In this document: piece after piece, positions 41,579-52,500 of the stretch | How the letters are laid out: each line of letters starts with the position of its first letter | Numbering within the stretch: the first letter of the stretch is position 1 | Origin: a virus | IMG/VR virus record: IMGVR_UViG_3300032285_001029 | Span: 1 to 64,000 of that record | DNA length: 64,000 nucleotides | Strand: one strand, 5' to 3' | Position numbers and translations under genes: made by a program | Notes under the pieces: generated by a model | Told to the model about the DNA's origin: nothing | Databases searched by the model: none | Seen by the model: the letters and a program-made list of their open reading frames with translations, nothing else

Positions 41579-43060
41579 ATGACTATGCCAAGAATTAGCC
41601 TCTATCGCCCGGAAAAGGGCAACGACTATAAGTTTATGGATAAAAACATAAGTGAAATGTTCACTGTGGGTGGTACAGATTTGTACTTTCATAAACTATT
41701 AGGTACTTTGAATCCAACAACTGGCACTGCTGATCAGCCAATTTATGCTAGTCAAAGTGTAACCAACATACAAGATCTGTTATTTTTAGAAAATCGTGAT
41801 AGGAAATACGATCCTGAAATTTACAGAATACGTGGACATTATCAAGTTCAGAATCTAGATTGGAATCTAAGCCAATTTGGACTATTTTTAGAAAATGATA
41901 CGATTAATATGACTATTCATATTAATGATATTATCAGTACTATTGGACGAAAACCTATGAGTGGGGATGTATTTGAATTACCTCACTTGGCTGATTATTA
42001 TGCATTTAACGACTTAGCTTATGCATTACCTAGATATTTTGTTATTACAGATGTTAACAATGCAACCGAAGGTTATAGTCCATCTTGGTTTCCACATTTA
42101 TATAGATTAAAATGTAAAAAAATCACAGACAGTCAACAGTTTGCTGATATTTTAAATCTACAAATGACTGATGCTAACGGAGATCCTGTAGTTGATAGCT
42201 TAGGCAATCCGGTAACAGTTAAAGATTCTATCAGTCAACTAGCTACTAATCTTGCTGTAAATGATGCCGTTGTTGCGCAGGCTGCGGCAGATGCTCCTAA
42301 GAGTGGTTTTGAAACTCGTCAATTTTTTACACTGGCTGTCGATGAGCATGGTAAACCTACTATTAATACGGCAGATGAATATACTAATTTAGATGCTAGT
42401 AACACCGACATAAATGCAAATGACAGTTTAGGTGTTCCGCAAAGAACGGGTTATACAGGTTACCTTGTAGGCGATGGTATTCCTAGTAATGGCTATGCAT
42501 TTGGATTTGGTATACAGTTTCCTGCTAATCCACAAAAGGATGATTTCTTTTTAAGAACAGATTTTTTACCTAACAGACTATTTCAGTTTAATGGTCGTAG
42601 TTGGTCTGTGCTTGAAGATGCAGTACGCATGGATCTAAGTAATACTGATACTAGACAGACGTTAAAAACTAGTTTTATTAATAATACAGATTACATTTAT
42701 AATGATGCAGTAATTCAAACTTATGTTACATATACTGTTGAAGAAATACAAGCTGGTATTAATATAATACGAACTAAAAAACCATATCTTTCAAGTTATC
42801 AAACAGTTCCTTATATATCTTTGAAAATAGATGCATTTAGTTTAAGCTTTGCTATTGATGATTACGATGGCAGTTTAGTAACTTCTTATTTGGATACGAA
42901 TCCTAACAGCAACACTTATAATCAAACATTGATGCAGATTACGCTTCCAGATAGTAAAACATTGCCGTATGCAGGGCAATGGCAAGCGGGGTTATATAAC
43001 AACAGAGAAGCGGTACGTCAGAGTTTAAGTACAGTTTTAAAACCTAAGGCAGATTTCTAA
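41579..43060 (+). CDS. gp14: Neck protein (T4 gp14 type)
   Basis: A 493-residue protein. MPRISLYRPEKGNDYKFMDKNISEMFTVGGTDLYFHKLLG, then FLENRDRKYDPEIYRIRGHYQVQ, DLDWNLSQFGLFLENDTINMTIHI and GRKPMSGDVFELPHLADYYAFND...YFVITDV...YRLKCKKI follow the strand pattern of T4 gp14, though it is nearly twice as long (T4 has 256). The extra C-terminal part includes GIQFPANPQKDDFFLRTDFLPNRLFQFNGRSWSVLED, a fibre-like module. The ATG at 41585 (MPRISLY) may be the true start; the first lies within the predicted promoter discharge region. The stop overlaps gp15 (TAATG). Confidence 0.85.
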   Translation: MTMPRISLYRPEKGNDYKFMDKNISEMFTVGGTDLYFHKLLGTLNPTTGTADQPIYASQSVTNIQDLLFLENRDRKYDPEIYRIRGHYQVQNLDWNLSQFGLFLENDTINMTIHINDIISTIGRKPMSGDVFELPHLADYYAFNDLAYALPRYFVITDVNNATEGYSPSWFPHLYRLKCKKITDSQQFADILNLQMTDANGDPVVDSLGNPVTVKDSISQLATNLAVNDAVVAQAAADAPKSGFETRQFFTLAVDEHGKPTINTADEYTNLDASNTDINANDSLGVPQRTGYTGYLVGDGIPSNGYAFGFGIQFPANPQKDDFFLRTDFLPNRLFQFNGRSWSVLEDAVRMDLSNTDTRQTLKTSFINNTDYIYNDAVIQTYVTYTVEEIQAGINIIRTKKPYLSSYQTVPYISLKIDAFSLSFAIDDYDGSLVTSYLDTNPNSNTYNQTLMQITLPDSKTLPYAGQWQAGLYNNREAVRQSLSTVLKPKADF

Positions 43061-44508
43061 TGCAATATTTTTACGATGGTCAGATAAGGCGATATCTAAC
43101 ACAGACTATACGTGTGTTCAGTAACTTTGTAGTCAAATATGGTGATGGTACACTACATCGTGTGCCAGTGTTATACGGTGATCCAGATCGTCAGGTAGCC
43201 AGTATTATGACGCAGAACAGTGCTTCGACGCTGCCTAGTGCTCCAAGAATAGCAGTTTACATAACTGGATTAGAATTAGATACAAATAGACTGGCTGATC
43301 AAACATTTGTAGGAAAAATGCATATTAGAGAACGCGATGTAGACCCAGCAAGTTCTACATATACGCACGGTCAAGGTCGTAATTATACCGTTGAACGCTT
43401 AATGCCTACTCCCTTTAAATTAACAATGAAGGTAGATATTTGGTCTACAAGTACTGAACAGAAATTACAGATATTGGAGCAGATATTAGTGTTGTTTAAT
43501 CCTAGTTTAGAGATACAAACAACCGATAACTATGTTGATTGGACTAGTTTAAGTGTACTCAATCTTACACAAACTAATTGGTCCAGCAGAAGTGTTCCTG
43601 TTGGCACTGATAGTCCTATAGATATTGCTTCATTAACATTAACTGCACCTATCTTTATTAGTCCTCCAGTTAAGGTTAAGCACTTAGGTGTTATTACAAA
43701 AATTATTACCAGCATTTATAGCCATGCAGAAACAGATAATAATACTTACATAGAAGGTTTAGGTCAGCCGTTAACTAGTCCTGGTACCACTTTTAGTGAT
43801 CTGCTAGACAGACAAGTCGTTACAATAACAGATTATCAGATACAGGTCTTTAACAACCAGGCATTGCTAATGGCTCCAAGCGAAAATACTATTCCACAGG
43901 AACCTAGTCTAGAACCTACAGTAAAATTAGGACCTAGTATAAACTGGGACACTGTGCTCAATCGTTATCCTGGAAAATATATTGCAGGTTCTAGTACAAT
44001 ATATCTATTACAACCTAGTGGTAGTTATATAGTCGGAACTGTAGCAGTTAATCCTACAGATAATACTGTGTTACAAATTGCTTGGGATTTGACAACCTTG
44101 CCCAGTGATACACTAATCGACAGTAATGGCCTAATGTATCCAGACCCAGATTACGGCGCTGGTACACAATACAGATCAAGTCCTGGAAATTTTGATGCTA
44201 TCATTAATCCGTACAATGTATATCCAGGGCATGGAATGACTGATATAGAAGCGGGTGATCGATTCTTAATTGTAGAAGATATTCCTTCAAATGGTTCTGC
44301 TTGGGATGGATTCGTGGCCCTAGCAAACGATATTATCGAATATACTGGTTCTGAATGGCATGTAGTTTTTGCCAGCAGTCAGATTACAGACATGATTGTC
44401 TATCAGACTAATATATACACTGGGATACAGTACATCTGGAATGGTGTAACTTGGTCCAAGAGTTACGAAGGTGAATATAAGGCTGGTCAATGGCAACTGG
44501 AACTGTAA
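43060..44508 (+). CDS. gp15: Tail terminator / sheath stabiliser (T4 gp15 type)
   Basis: A 482-residue protein. The N-terminal YFYDGQIRRYLTQTIRVFSNFVVKYGDGTLHRVPVLYGDPDRQVA matches T4 gp15 (YFYNSSFRRY...FSNIQIK, VPITYAS), and the central PTPFKLTMKVDIWSTSTEQKLQILEQILVLFNPSLEIQT matches its KMIYELSIFTRYEDDMFQIVEQILPYFQP. It forms the hexameric ring at the top of the tail tube and sheath. The C-terminal 200 residues exceed the T4 version (272) and include two WDGFVALANDIIEYTGSEWHVVF and YIWNGVTWSKSYEGEYKAGQW modules of fibre type. Confidence 0.88.
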   Translation: MQYFYDGQIRRYLTQTIRVFSNFVVKYGDGTLHRVPVLYGDPDRQVASIMTQNSASTLPSAPRIAVYITGLELDTNRLADQTFVGKMHIRERDVDPASSTYTHGQGRNYTVERLMPTPFKLTMKVDIWSTSTEQKLQILEQILVLFNPSLEIQTTDNYVDWTSLSVLNLTQTNWSSRSVPVGTDSPIDIASLTLTAPIFISPPVKVKHLGVITKIITSIYSHAETDNNTYIEGLGQPLTSPGTTFSDLLDRQVVTITDYQIQVFNNQALLMAPSENTIPQEPSLEPTVKLGPSINWDTVLNRYPGKYIAGSSTIYLLQPSGSYIVGTVAVNPTDNTVLQIAWDLTTLPSDTLIDSNGLMYPDPDYGAGTQYRSSPGNFDAIINPYNVYPGHGMTDIEAGDRFLIVEDIPSNGSAWDGFVALANDIIEYTGSEWHVVFASSQITDMIVYQTNIYTGIQYIWNGVTWSKSYEGEYKAGQWQLEL

Positions 44509-44939
44509 CAGATAGAATAGTTTGTAGTGGTGCATTATTTTATGCAAAAACAACTAAACGAGTTTTATTACTGCAAAAGTCTGCAGGTAAACATCAAGGA
44601 ACTTGGGGCTTAGTTGGGGGCACAAACATCGAAGGAGAAACTGCTTGGCAAGGGTTACTTCGAGAAGTTCAAGAAGAAATTGGACAAGTTCCTAAAATTA
44701 TTAAAACTATTCCTTTAGAAACATTTGTTAGTGGAGACAGGGTGTTTCACTTTCACACATATCTCTGCGTTATTTCCGATGAATTTGTTCCTATACTTAG
44801 CGACGAACACATGGGCTGGGCGTGGGCTAGTTTAAATCATGTGCCTAAACCATTACATCAAGGACTGAAAAATAGCTTTACTAATAAGATTATCAAAACA
44901 AAACTTCAAACGATTTTTGATATGCTAGAACTAATCTAG
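44490..44939 (+). CDS. Nudix hydrolase
   Basis: A 149-residue enzyme. Residues 44-66 carry the Nudix box G-x5-E-x7-R-E-V-x-E-E-x-G complete (RE at 58-59, EE at 62-63, G65); only the final hydrophobic position is Gln. VLLLQKSAGKHQGTWGLVGG precedes it as usual. Such enzymes hydrolyse nucleoside diphosphate derivatives: oxidised dNTPs, ADP-ribose, NAD or RNA caps. The substrate is unknown. It overlaps the end of gp15 by 19 bases and so is co-expressed with late neck genes. Confidence 0.92.
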   Translation: MATGTVTDRIVCSGALFYAKTTKRVLLLQKSAGKHQGTWGLVGGTNIEGETAWQGLLREVQEEIGQVPKIIKTIPLETFVSGDRVFHFHTYLCVISDEFVPILSDEHMGWAWASLNHVPKPLHQGLKNSFTNKIIKTKLQTIFDMLELI

Positions 44940-44945
44940 CATATC
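44919..44945. terminator. Hairpin between convergent Nudix and LamG genes
   Basis: Eleven-base perfect stem GATATGCTAGA/TCTAGCATATC with loop ACTAA, overlapping the Nudix stop codon. No U-run follows on either strand, so it may be a weak bidirectional terminator or an RNA end stabiliser. Confidence 0.55.
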
Positions 44946-44949
44946 AAAA

Positions 44950-47900
44950 TTATGCAGTTGGAAATAATGTTCTTGGCAATGCAGGTCTATCTGTGCCAAT
45001 GTGTGTCATAACTGCAAGGCTAACTGACTGTGTAGTTCCAGTTATAGAAGTTAAGTTAGCTTGACTACCAGTTGCAATGGCTGCTGCACCAACAGACGCG
45101 GATACAGTCATCGAATATCCATCTAGTGTTTTAATATAGTAAGTAGTACCGCCTCCTACACTACCAAATCCGCCGCTAAAACTAATAGGCTGATTTGGAT
45201 GCAATCTTGTTAGATCACCAGTAAAATAAATTATATAAGTGTCTGAACTTACTAGTGTAATGGTATAAGGATCAAACTGTACCGCTCTAGTTTCATATCG
45301 CGGAAACATTGTAAATCTAAAATCGTGTAAATGTCCGGTCCAACCAGTAACTACAGATTGTGTATAATCTGCCCCTATTGTAAAGTCAGCAGTAGCATAA
45401 TCTAAATCTCCATTTTCAGTAGTTGGGCCTTGTCCGCCTGGATAAGTTCCAGTTCTAGTAGTTGGAAATGCATTGACATATATACCATTAATAAACCAGT
45501 AGAATATACCACCTTTACGCATCATACAAATGTAATCCATAGCTTTGCTAGTAACTGTACTGACTAGATATGTGCTAGGATTATAGTCAAAATATCCTTG
45601 AGTATTAGTGCTAGCTAATCCTGTACCGCCACCAGAAGCTTGCCTAAATCTCCAGTAACCTGTGGGATTAATCTGTGCTGCCATGTTGTTTGCATAGAGC
45701 CAAAGCACATTACCTACGGAAGCATTAATAGCACGACCTCCTGCTGTAGTGTCCATATGATTAACCCAACATTCGACAGTAAAATCTTGATATCGTGTAT
45801 CTGGCCTGAATGCTTGATATTCTTGAGCTGTGAATATTATGTAGTCGGTCTGAACAGTAGTATCATAATTCATAAATGTCATAGTAGAATTAGCACCATA
45901 TCGCTTGGTTCTGTAGTTAGGTCTGCCAGCAGAGCCATAACTATAGTGCGGCCATCTATGACATGCATCGGCAAATGGAAAATGATGATTAACTAACTGT
46001 ACACTATACTGATCATAAGCCCAAAAAGCGGTAGGAATTGTATATGTTGTAGAATCATTATTATATCTAGCTATATTGCTTATTCGGGCTGGGCCTGTTC
46101 TGCTGTCACTGGCAAGTCGATACGTCTGCCAAGTCTTCTGCCCAGGTGTTAGTGTTGTTGCAGTAGCAACTCTGTATCCATTAATAAACATGGCTATCTT
46201 ATTAGTCCTAGTTGGATCCCACACTACAGCTATATGATTGAAGCAATGACTCTTCCAATAGCTAGTCGCATATCCTGTAGTATAAATTCTTTGAACACCG
46301 CTGTTATGTGCAGTCCAAAATTCAAATGTAACATCATTCCAACTATTGCTAGCATTACTACGATCTCTGATAATCCTAAATCCTTCGTGACCTGCTGATG
46401 TAGCTGTATATAAGATTTGAATAGTTTCTGTCGGACTAGCAGGATTACTTATACTAGACCATATCCACATTTCCGCAGTCCATGCGCTGCTCAGTCTAGT
46501 TATAAAACTAAGTTCGTGATATACGCTGTCATTTTGTACAGGACCTGTACTATACCATTCAGAACCGCTGCTAGTAGACCCGTATGCATGTGCATTATAG
46601 TCAAATGGAATGCCACTGTATGGACTCCAAGACTGTATATATGGATTCCAAGCACTGGTGAAATTACCATCAGTTCGTCCGCCTGTATCTATATAATTAT
46701 TAGCAGGACTAGCGTCTCTATAGGTCGGATATTGGGCTGACCATAAACAAACAGTACTAGATGTAACTGGTAAAAATGTTGTAGGTACTTGAAAATATTC
46801 TGGATTAGATGAGCTAGTTCCCGGTCCAGACGCAGTATAAGAACCGTATGCTGCGGTTGTCTTACATACTCTAAAATCGCAGAAAGCGCCATTAAATCGT
46901 CTGCTATAGTCTGTACCTGAGTATTGATCGTTGCCTATGACAATTCTACTATTTTGTGGAGCAGCAAGACTTGCAGTAAATACAACTTCGCTACGCTTAC
47001 GACCATTTACATAGAACGCTAGCATTCCATTGACTCGTTGTAGACAAATGTGTGTCCATACAAAGTGTCGAAGTAATGTGTAATTGTCGAGCAATATTAT
47101 TCTACCAGCATACCAAACTTCAAGTTTACCTTGATAGTTCTGTCTAATAGCAAATTGAGTATCTGTATAGCCAGATCTTAAAGACAGTAGATAATTATAT
47201 GTGGTTGTAAAATATTGAAATTCGTTGAAATTTCTATTGTAACACCAAAATTCCATACTAAAATCGCCAGTACCGAATGTAAAGTTAGTGCCGCTATCAA
47301 CAATACTAATTTTATCTTGACTACTATCTCTATACATAAGTCCACTATGACCGTGGCGATGTGTAGGAGAACCTATTCCGGTACGCAATTCATTGTTTGC
47401 ACGACGTGGAAATACATATCGTGTAGTTCCATAATCGATAAGATAATCAAAAATTCCAGCTGGTAAAGTTGCACCGTTATTGGCAGTAGTTCCAAACATC
47501 ATCCAAGTGTTTGCATCTACGGTCATACTAGTATCTAAGAATGTAACAGCACCACTACTAGGTTCTACAGTTGTACCAAATGGAGTACCTGGCGTATATC
47601 TTGCTGTTCCAGAAACTCTAAGCCCTGCATAATACATGTAAGAGTTAAACTGTGCATTTCTGCTGTTAAGAATGATAGCGTAATCTGTGTTGTTATAGTT
47701 AGTGCTTACTGTACCGGTATATGCAACTGCACCATTTACCCACATACCAAATCCGCTGGCTAGTGTGTTAACTCTGGCAGCTGCCACATGATACCAAGCA
47801 CCTTGTGTCATTGAATTATTAGGGCTTGAGTTAAGACTGGCGTTAACATCCGACCAGCGTAAATATCCGCTGCTATCAATCCAAAAACTCCAACCAGTAC

Positions 47901-49143
47901 CAGATGTATCATTACCAGTACCCTTGCCCATAATTCCACGATTGCTACCGTCATTGACAATCAGATAAACCCAACATTCAACTGTAAATTGACCTGTGCC
48001 GAACTGTAGATTTCTTGCCGGATTAACATCATATACTCTATAATATGGATTACCTTCTTGATGGGGAGCTAAACTATAAGCACCATTACCAGTTAATTTT
48101 GCAGTATTGACTAGGAACGGACTATCAATGATTCGACGAATATACGTTCCGCCTCTTGTAATGGTCAATCCCTGTAATTGATTAGTTACTATAGTATCAT
48201 GATGCGGTTTCAACATGCTTATGCATAATACCGTACCTGTTAATGTCTGACTTAGTGCGGCGGTCGGTGCTGTGAATATACTAGCGCCAACAGTTACACT
48301 AGCTGTTGAATATACTGCAGTATTATTGATTCTAATATCAGTTAGTAATCCCCAGAAACCAGTGGCTGCAGTTCGATCAGCACCTATATATAATGTTTCT
48401 GTTGAAGTATAGTTACCTGAACTTGTACCTACGCCATCTAATACACCATTAATAAAGATACGAAGACCGTTAGTAGCGGTGCTACTACGAACGATAGCTA
48501 CGTGATACCATGTGTCTCTAGATAATGCAGTCGCACCCGTAGTAGTTGTATTGCCTTGTGCATCGTAGTAAAACATGAAATAACCGGAAGTTAGCCCAAT
48601 TACCCATCCATTACCAGAAGTTACGCCTGCTTGATTGCCTTTACCCATAACATAGTGTTGGGTAGCATCTTGTCGCAATCCTTTGTACCAAAATTCTATC
48701 GTGAAATTGCTAGTACCTAGGCGTAAGTTTGCAGTATCAGTTACGTTATAATAGTCGCCTTCATGAAATTTACTAGCCCAGTCTCTGTAGCGTGGACCAA
48801 AATATGTTGTACTTGGATTACGATTATTTGCTTGGGTTGCTAGATATACATCCCAGAAGTTACCTGACTGATCATGTAGTAAACTAGAGTTATACTGTGA
48901 ATCAGTTAAATGAACTAACGTCATGTTTATATACGGGTCTGTTAAACCTGTAGTCTTAGGATCCGTAACACCGCCTACTCTGTTCCACTGTGGTCTAGGA
49001 ACCTCGTATCCGTTAGTTGTATACGATACTTCTGCATCTAGTTTTGACAACATGACGTCGTCGCTGGTATATACGCCACTTCGACTGTAGCTTCTTTGAG
49101 CTAATCTTTTACCAACAACTCCACCGTTTCTTCTTGTACGCAT
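44950..49143 (-). CDS. Giant LamG-repeat adhesin, copy A
   Basis: A 1397-residue protein with five concanavalin-A/LamG-like domains, each marked by a F(T/S)xE(C/F)W strand: FTIEFWYKG, FTVECWVYL, FSMEFWCYN, WTAEMWIWS and FTVECWVNH. FINGVLDGVGTSSGNYTSTETLYIGADR-type strands follow each. The N-terminus MRTRRNGGVVGKRL...SGVYTSDDVMLSKLD may anchor it in the virion. LamG domains bind glycans or proteins, so a host-surface adhesin is likely. It has a paralogue of almost the same length at 49559, with which it shares starts, domain order and end (LPRTLFPTA / LPTALFPSY). AGGATAAACA lies before the ATG. Confidence 0.8.
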   Translation of the reverse strand: MRTRRNGGVVGKRLAQRSYSRSGVYTSDDVMLSKLDAEVSYTTNGYEVPRPQWNRVGGVTDPKTTGLTDPYINMTLVHLTDSQYNSSLLHDQSGNFWDVYLATQANNRNPSTTYFGPRYRDWASKFHEGDYYNVTDTANLRLGTSNFTIEFWYKGLRQDATQHYVMGKGNQAGVTSGNGWVIGLTSGYFMFYYDAQGNTTTTGATALSRDTWYHVAIVRSSTATNGLRIFINGVLDGVGTSSGNYTSTETLYIGADRTAATGFWGLLTDIRINNTAVYSTASVTVGASIFTAPTAALSQTLTGTVLCISMLKPHHDTIVTNQLQGLTITRGGTYIRRIIDSPFLVNTAKLTGNGAYSLAPHQEGNPYYRVYDVNPARNLQFGTGQFTVECWVYLIVNDGSNRGIMGKGTGNDTSGTGWSFWIDSSGYLRWSDVNASLNSSPNNSMTQGAWYHVAAARVNTLASGFGMWVNGAVAYTGTVSTNYNNTDYAIILNSRNAQFNSYMYYAGLRVSGTARYTPGTPFGTTVEPSSGAVTFLDTSMTVDANTWMMFGTTANNGATLPAGIFDYLIDYGTTRYVFPRRANNELRTGIGSPTHRHGHSGLMYRDSSQDKISIVDSGTNFTFGTGDFSMEFWCYNRNFNEFQYFTTTYNYLLSLRSGYTDTQFAIRQNYQGKLEVWYAGRIILLDNYTLLRHFVWTHICLQRVNGMLAFYVNGRKRSEVVFTASLAAPQNSRIVIGNDQYSGTDYSRRFNGAFCDFRVCKTTAAYGSYTASGPGTSSSNPEYFQVPTTFLPVTSSTVCLWSAQYPTYRDASPANNYIDTGGRTDGNFTSAWNPYIQSWSPYSGIPFDYNAHAYGSTSSGSEWYSTGPVQNDSVYHELSFITRLSSAWTAEMWIWSSISNPASPTETIQILYTATSAGHEGFRIIRDRSNASNSWNDVTFEFWTAHNSGVQRIYTTGYATSYWKSHCFNHIAVVWDPTRTNKIAMFINGYRVATATTLTPGQKTWQTYRLASDSRTGPARISNIARYNNDSTTYTIPTAFWAYDQYSVQLVNHHFPFADACHRWPHYSYGSAGRPNYRTKRYGANSTMTFMNYDTTVQTDYIIFTAQEYQAFRPDTRYQDFTVECWVNHMDTTAGGRAINASVGNVLWLYANNMAAQINPTGYWRFRQASGGGTGLASTNTQGYFDYNPSTYLVSTVTSKAMDYICMMRKGGIFYWFINGIYVNAFPTTRTGTYPGGQGPTTENGDLDYATADFTIGADYTQSVVTGWTGHLHDFRFTMFPRYETRAVQFDPYTITLVSSDTYIIYFTGDLTRLHPNQPISFSGGFGSVGGGTTYYIKTLDGYSMTVSASVGAAAIATGSQANLTSITGTTQSVSLAVMTHIGTDRPALPRTLFPTA

Positions 49144-49146
49144 TGT

Positions 49147-49533
49147 TTATCCTATAATATCATATGTGCAGGTAACAGTAATGGCATTATTTACTGACGA
49201 TTGTATTTGAAATGAGTCACCTTCTTGCAACCATATTTGAATGTCTCGAGCTATCAAGTTAGCTATACTACCATAAGGAATAGTCACAGTATTAAACATA
49301 GTGTAAGTCCCAGCTGTACTTAGCGGGGGTGTAGCTGAGTTGTTGGCTCGAACTAGATATATGGTTACATCTGAACTTGCTGTAGAAGTATTTGTAGCAA
49401 ACATGGAGTTTACTTTATACACTCGATTTGAGCCGGAACTATTTGAAAGAAAAGTAGCAGCACTACTAGTAGCTACTTGGGGTAGTGTTCCTGAATAAAT
49501 TATAGTGCTTAAAACTGTGTTCGGTGCTGACAT
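49147..49533 (-). CDS. Small structural protein paired with LamG copy A
   Basis: A 128-residue beta protein: MSAPNTVLSTIIYSGTL...TFLSNSSGSNRVYKVNSMFATNTSTASSDVTIYLVRANN and a C-terminal IWLQEGDSFQIQSSVNNAITVTCTYDII. It is a paralogue of the 134-residue protein at 53711 (IYLQEGDSLQVIASNNSTLQATCSYEII). Proteins of this kind, with N-terminal MAAPN and EGDSLQ-type end, are frequent small virion proteins of marine T4-like phages. It probably forms the head-proximal collar or adaptor for the adhesin, to which it is joined by three bases. RBS AGGAA and a TATAAATA promoter precede it. Confidence 0.7.
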   Translation of the reverse strand: MSAPNTVLSTIIYSGTLPQVATSSAATFLSNSSGSNRVYKVNSMFATNTSTASSDVTIYLVRANNSATPPLSTAGTYTMFNTVTIPYGSIANLIARDIQIWLQEGDSFQIQSSVNNAITVTCTYDIIG

Positions 49534-49548
49534 GACATTTCCTAAACT

Positions 49549-49556
49549 TATTTATA
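49549..49556 (-). promoter_or_regulatory. T4-type late promoter TATAAATA before the small structural gene
   Basis: Exact late octamer on the - strand, 15 bases before the ATG at 49533, with AGGAA in between. It drives the downstream copy of the duplicated pair. Confidence 0.75.
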
Positions 49557-49558
49557 AA

Positions 49559-52500
49559 TTAGTAACTTGGGAACAACGCGGTAGGTAATGCAAAGGTATC
49601 TGTTTGTGCATGACACATTGCACTTACTGTTTTATCTTGTGTTGTTGCTACAATCGATTGACCAGTAGTTGTACCTACCTGTACTGGAACTCCGCCTATA
49701 GTTGTAGCCACAGTTAAATTATTATCAAACACATTAGTTATGTAATATGTTGTACTACTTACAATATTACCAAAGTTACTAGCAAAAGTAACAGGTTGAG
49801 TCATTACACACAGATTATTCAAACTAGTAGTTGTTGTTATAATTGCACCACTACTGCTTGACACAGTAAATGTGATAGGAGTAAATCGCTTGGCTCTAGT
49901 TTCATAACGTGCAATTGCACTTACACGGAAATCTTGTATAAATCCTGCCCAGCTAATACCACTTTGACTGTAAGTATCATGAGCAATGTTTATAGTAGTA
50001 GTTCCTGGACTGCTGACATAGTCTGGATGACCTTGATCACCAGTTGTCTGCATACCTGTTCCGAACATGATAAATGCTTCAATACCATTGATATAAAAAT
50101 ACCATTCGCCGCCTCGACGCATTAGTACTAAATGATCAAATGTTCCACTAGTAGTAGTACTTGCATAGTATGTGCTAGGATTGTAATCATATCCAGTACT
50201 ATATGCAGAGTTACCGCTAAATGTTCCATTAGCTGGGTTAGTAGAGTTGCCGTTTAAAAATCTCCAATAGCCGCTGCTGTTAATCATAACAATAAGATTG
50301 TTACTATATTGCCACAATGCTCGACCTTGAGCACCGGTACCAGGTCCGCCAGCTGTGCTGTCCCAGTACATAGCCCAGCATTCCATAGTACAGTCGTTAA
50401 TGCGGAAGTCCATTAAATAATTGTATTGACCCCAGTGCTGTGCTAAAATGCGTTCGCATAATAGGGAAGGATTCTTTTGGCCAAATTTCATACTAGCATT
50501 GCCAAATCGCTTGTATTTGTAACTTGGAAGTACTCCATATTGCATTACACCAACTGCTGCACCTGCTTTGTTAGCAAAAGGTTCATCTACATCAATCAAT
50601 GAATAGGTATACTGATCGTAAGCCCATCGTGTAGTTGGCATTGTATAAGTGCCTGAATCGTTATTATATCGCGCAGTTGTACTAATACGTACTGGGCCTG
50701 TGCCTTGACCAGAGTGCTGCAGTCTGTAGGTATTCCACATTTTTTGCCCTTGTGTAAATGTACCACTAGTAGCAACACGGTATCCGTTAACGAATATAGC
50801 TAGCTTAGAACCTTTAGTATTATCCCAACATACAGCAATATGCCACCATGCATAGCCACTAGCGATATTACGCAGATAGTTACTGCTTGAATACATTCTC
50901 TGAACACCACTATTGTGAGCAGTCCACCATTCAAATGTAATATCACAATAGCTAGCACTGGTATTCGATTGATGAACTATGATACGCCACCCTTCGTGGC
51001 CGCCTGACGTAGCCGTATATAACGAGGCATAGTTATTACCTGGGCCTGGTGCACCAATCTGTGTCATATACACCCAGTGCCAGCATTCAATAGTCCATGG
51101 ATTATGATTAGTTAATCGCGTTATCCAGCTGTAATCGGGGTATGTACTATCACCACGCACTGGACCGTATGCATCCATTCCTCGAGCTGTATCTACAGCC
51201 TGTCCAAACATCTGCTTTGTTCTGTCCCAGTCTTGTATGCCTTGATATGGGCCATAAGAAACTGAGTAAATTTCAAAACTGTATGGGTTAGCTGGATCAT
51301 TAGGTCCACCTGGTTCTACACGTTGTTGTTGACCTGAAGCATCATAAAATCCGGAGTTTAATGCACTTATTAATAATGTACAATTACTGACAGCAGTTAA
51401 CGGATTTCTAGGAACTTCTATATAGTTAGGATTATAGTTGCCGGATGCATATGGTGCAGAACCGTTAACTACCCGAATATCGGAAAATCCGGTAGTTGCT
51501 CCACTGTCAGTTCTATGATTAGAACTATAACAGTTACCAATATAGAATCTACCAGACGGGCAAGTGATAGTTGTTGTATAAATGGTCTCTGCTCGTTTAC
51601 GACCGTTGACATAAATTGCTAGATTACCGTTTACTCGTTGAACAAGAATGTGATTCCAAATATTTGAACCGGAAAAATCTTCCCAAGTTGCTATAATAAT
51701 ATTATTGTTTCCGTGCAGTTCATAACTTTTACGAAAACTTCTTCTTAACCATAAGCCTGCATCACTATAAGCGGCCTGTGTACACCAAAGTGTTCTAAAT
51801 GTAGTATTATCCTGATCTAACCAGTGTGGCATGATCCACATTTCTACGCTAAAGTTATTAGTACTGAATGCAAAATTTGAACCATTCTGTGTAACTACTA
51901 ACTTAGTATTAGTATCTCTGTTTGGAAATGCACTGTGGCCCGTTCTACTGTAAGGATTGTAATTAGTTATAATCTCGCTACTATGTCTTACTGGGGCACA
52001 CCCCGACTGACCTGCATCTCGATAGTGCGATCCTCCATTGGCTGGATCTTGCGTACCAGTTGTTCCGATAAGATAGACGGTATTGGCATCTACAGCCATG
52101 CTACTGTCTTTAAATGTGGACAATTCAACGTTATATGGCGATCCGGAACCGCTGTAGCGACCAGTGTTACTAAGTCTTAAACCGCAAATATATCCATTCC
52201 AGTTAGAGTACTGATTATTTCTGCTATTGCCGATAACCATTGTCTCAGTTCCGGAATAGTCAGTGCTGACTGTACCTTGATAAGTTAAGTTACCATTAAC
52301 ATAAATGTAAAACTGATTAGCGGCAGTACCTACTCTACTAGCAGCAATGTGATACCACCCACCGAATCTAATAGGATTATTAGGGCTGCAATTAATTGCC
52401 TGCGAGGCATCGTCCCAACGAACATATCCGCTACTATCGACCCATAGACTCCACCCACTACCGCTGCTAGTATTACCACTACCTTTTCCAATAATTCCGT

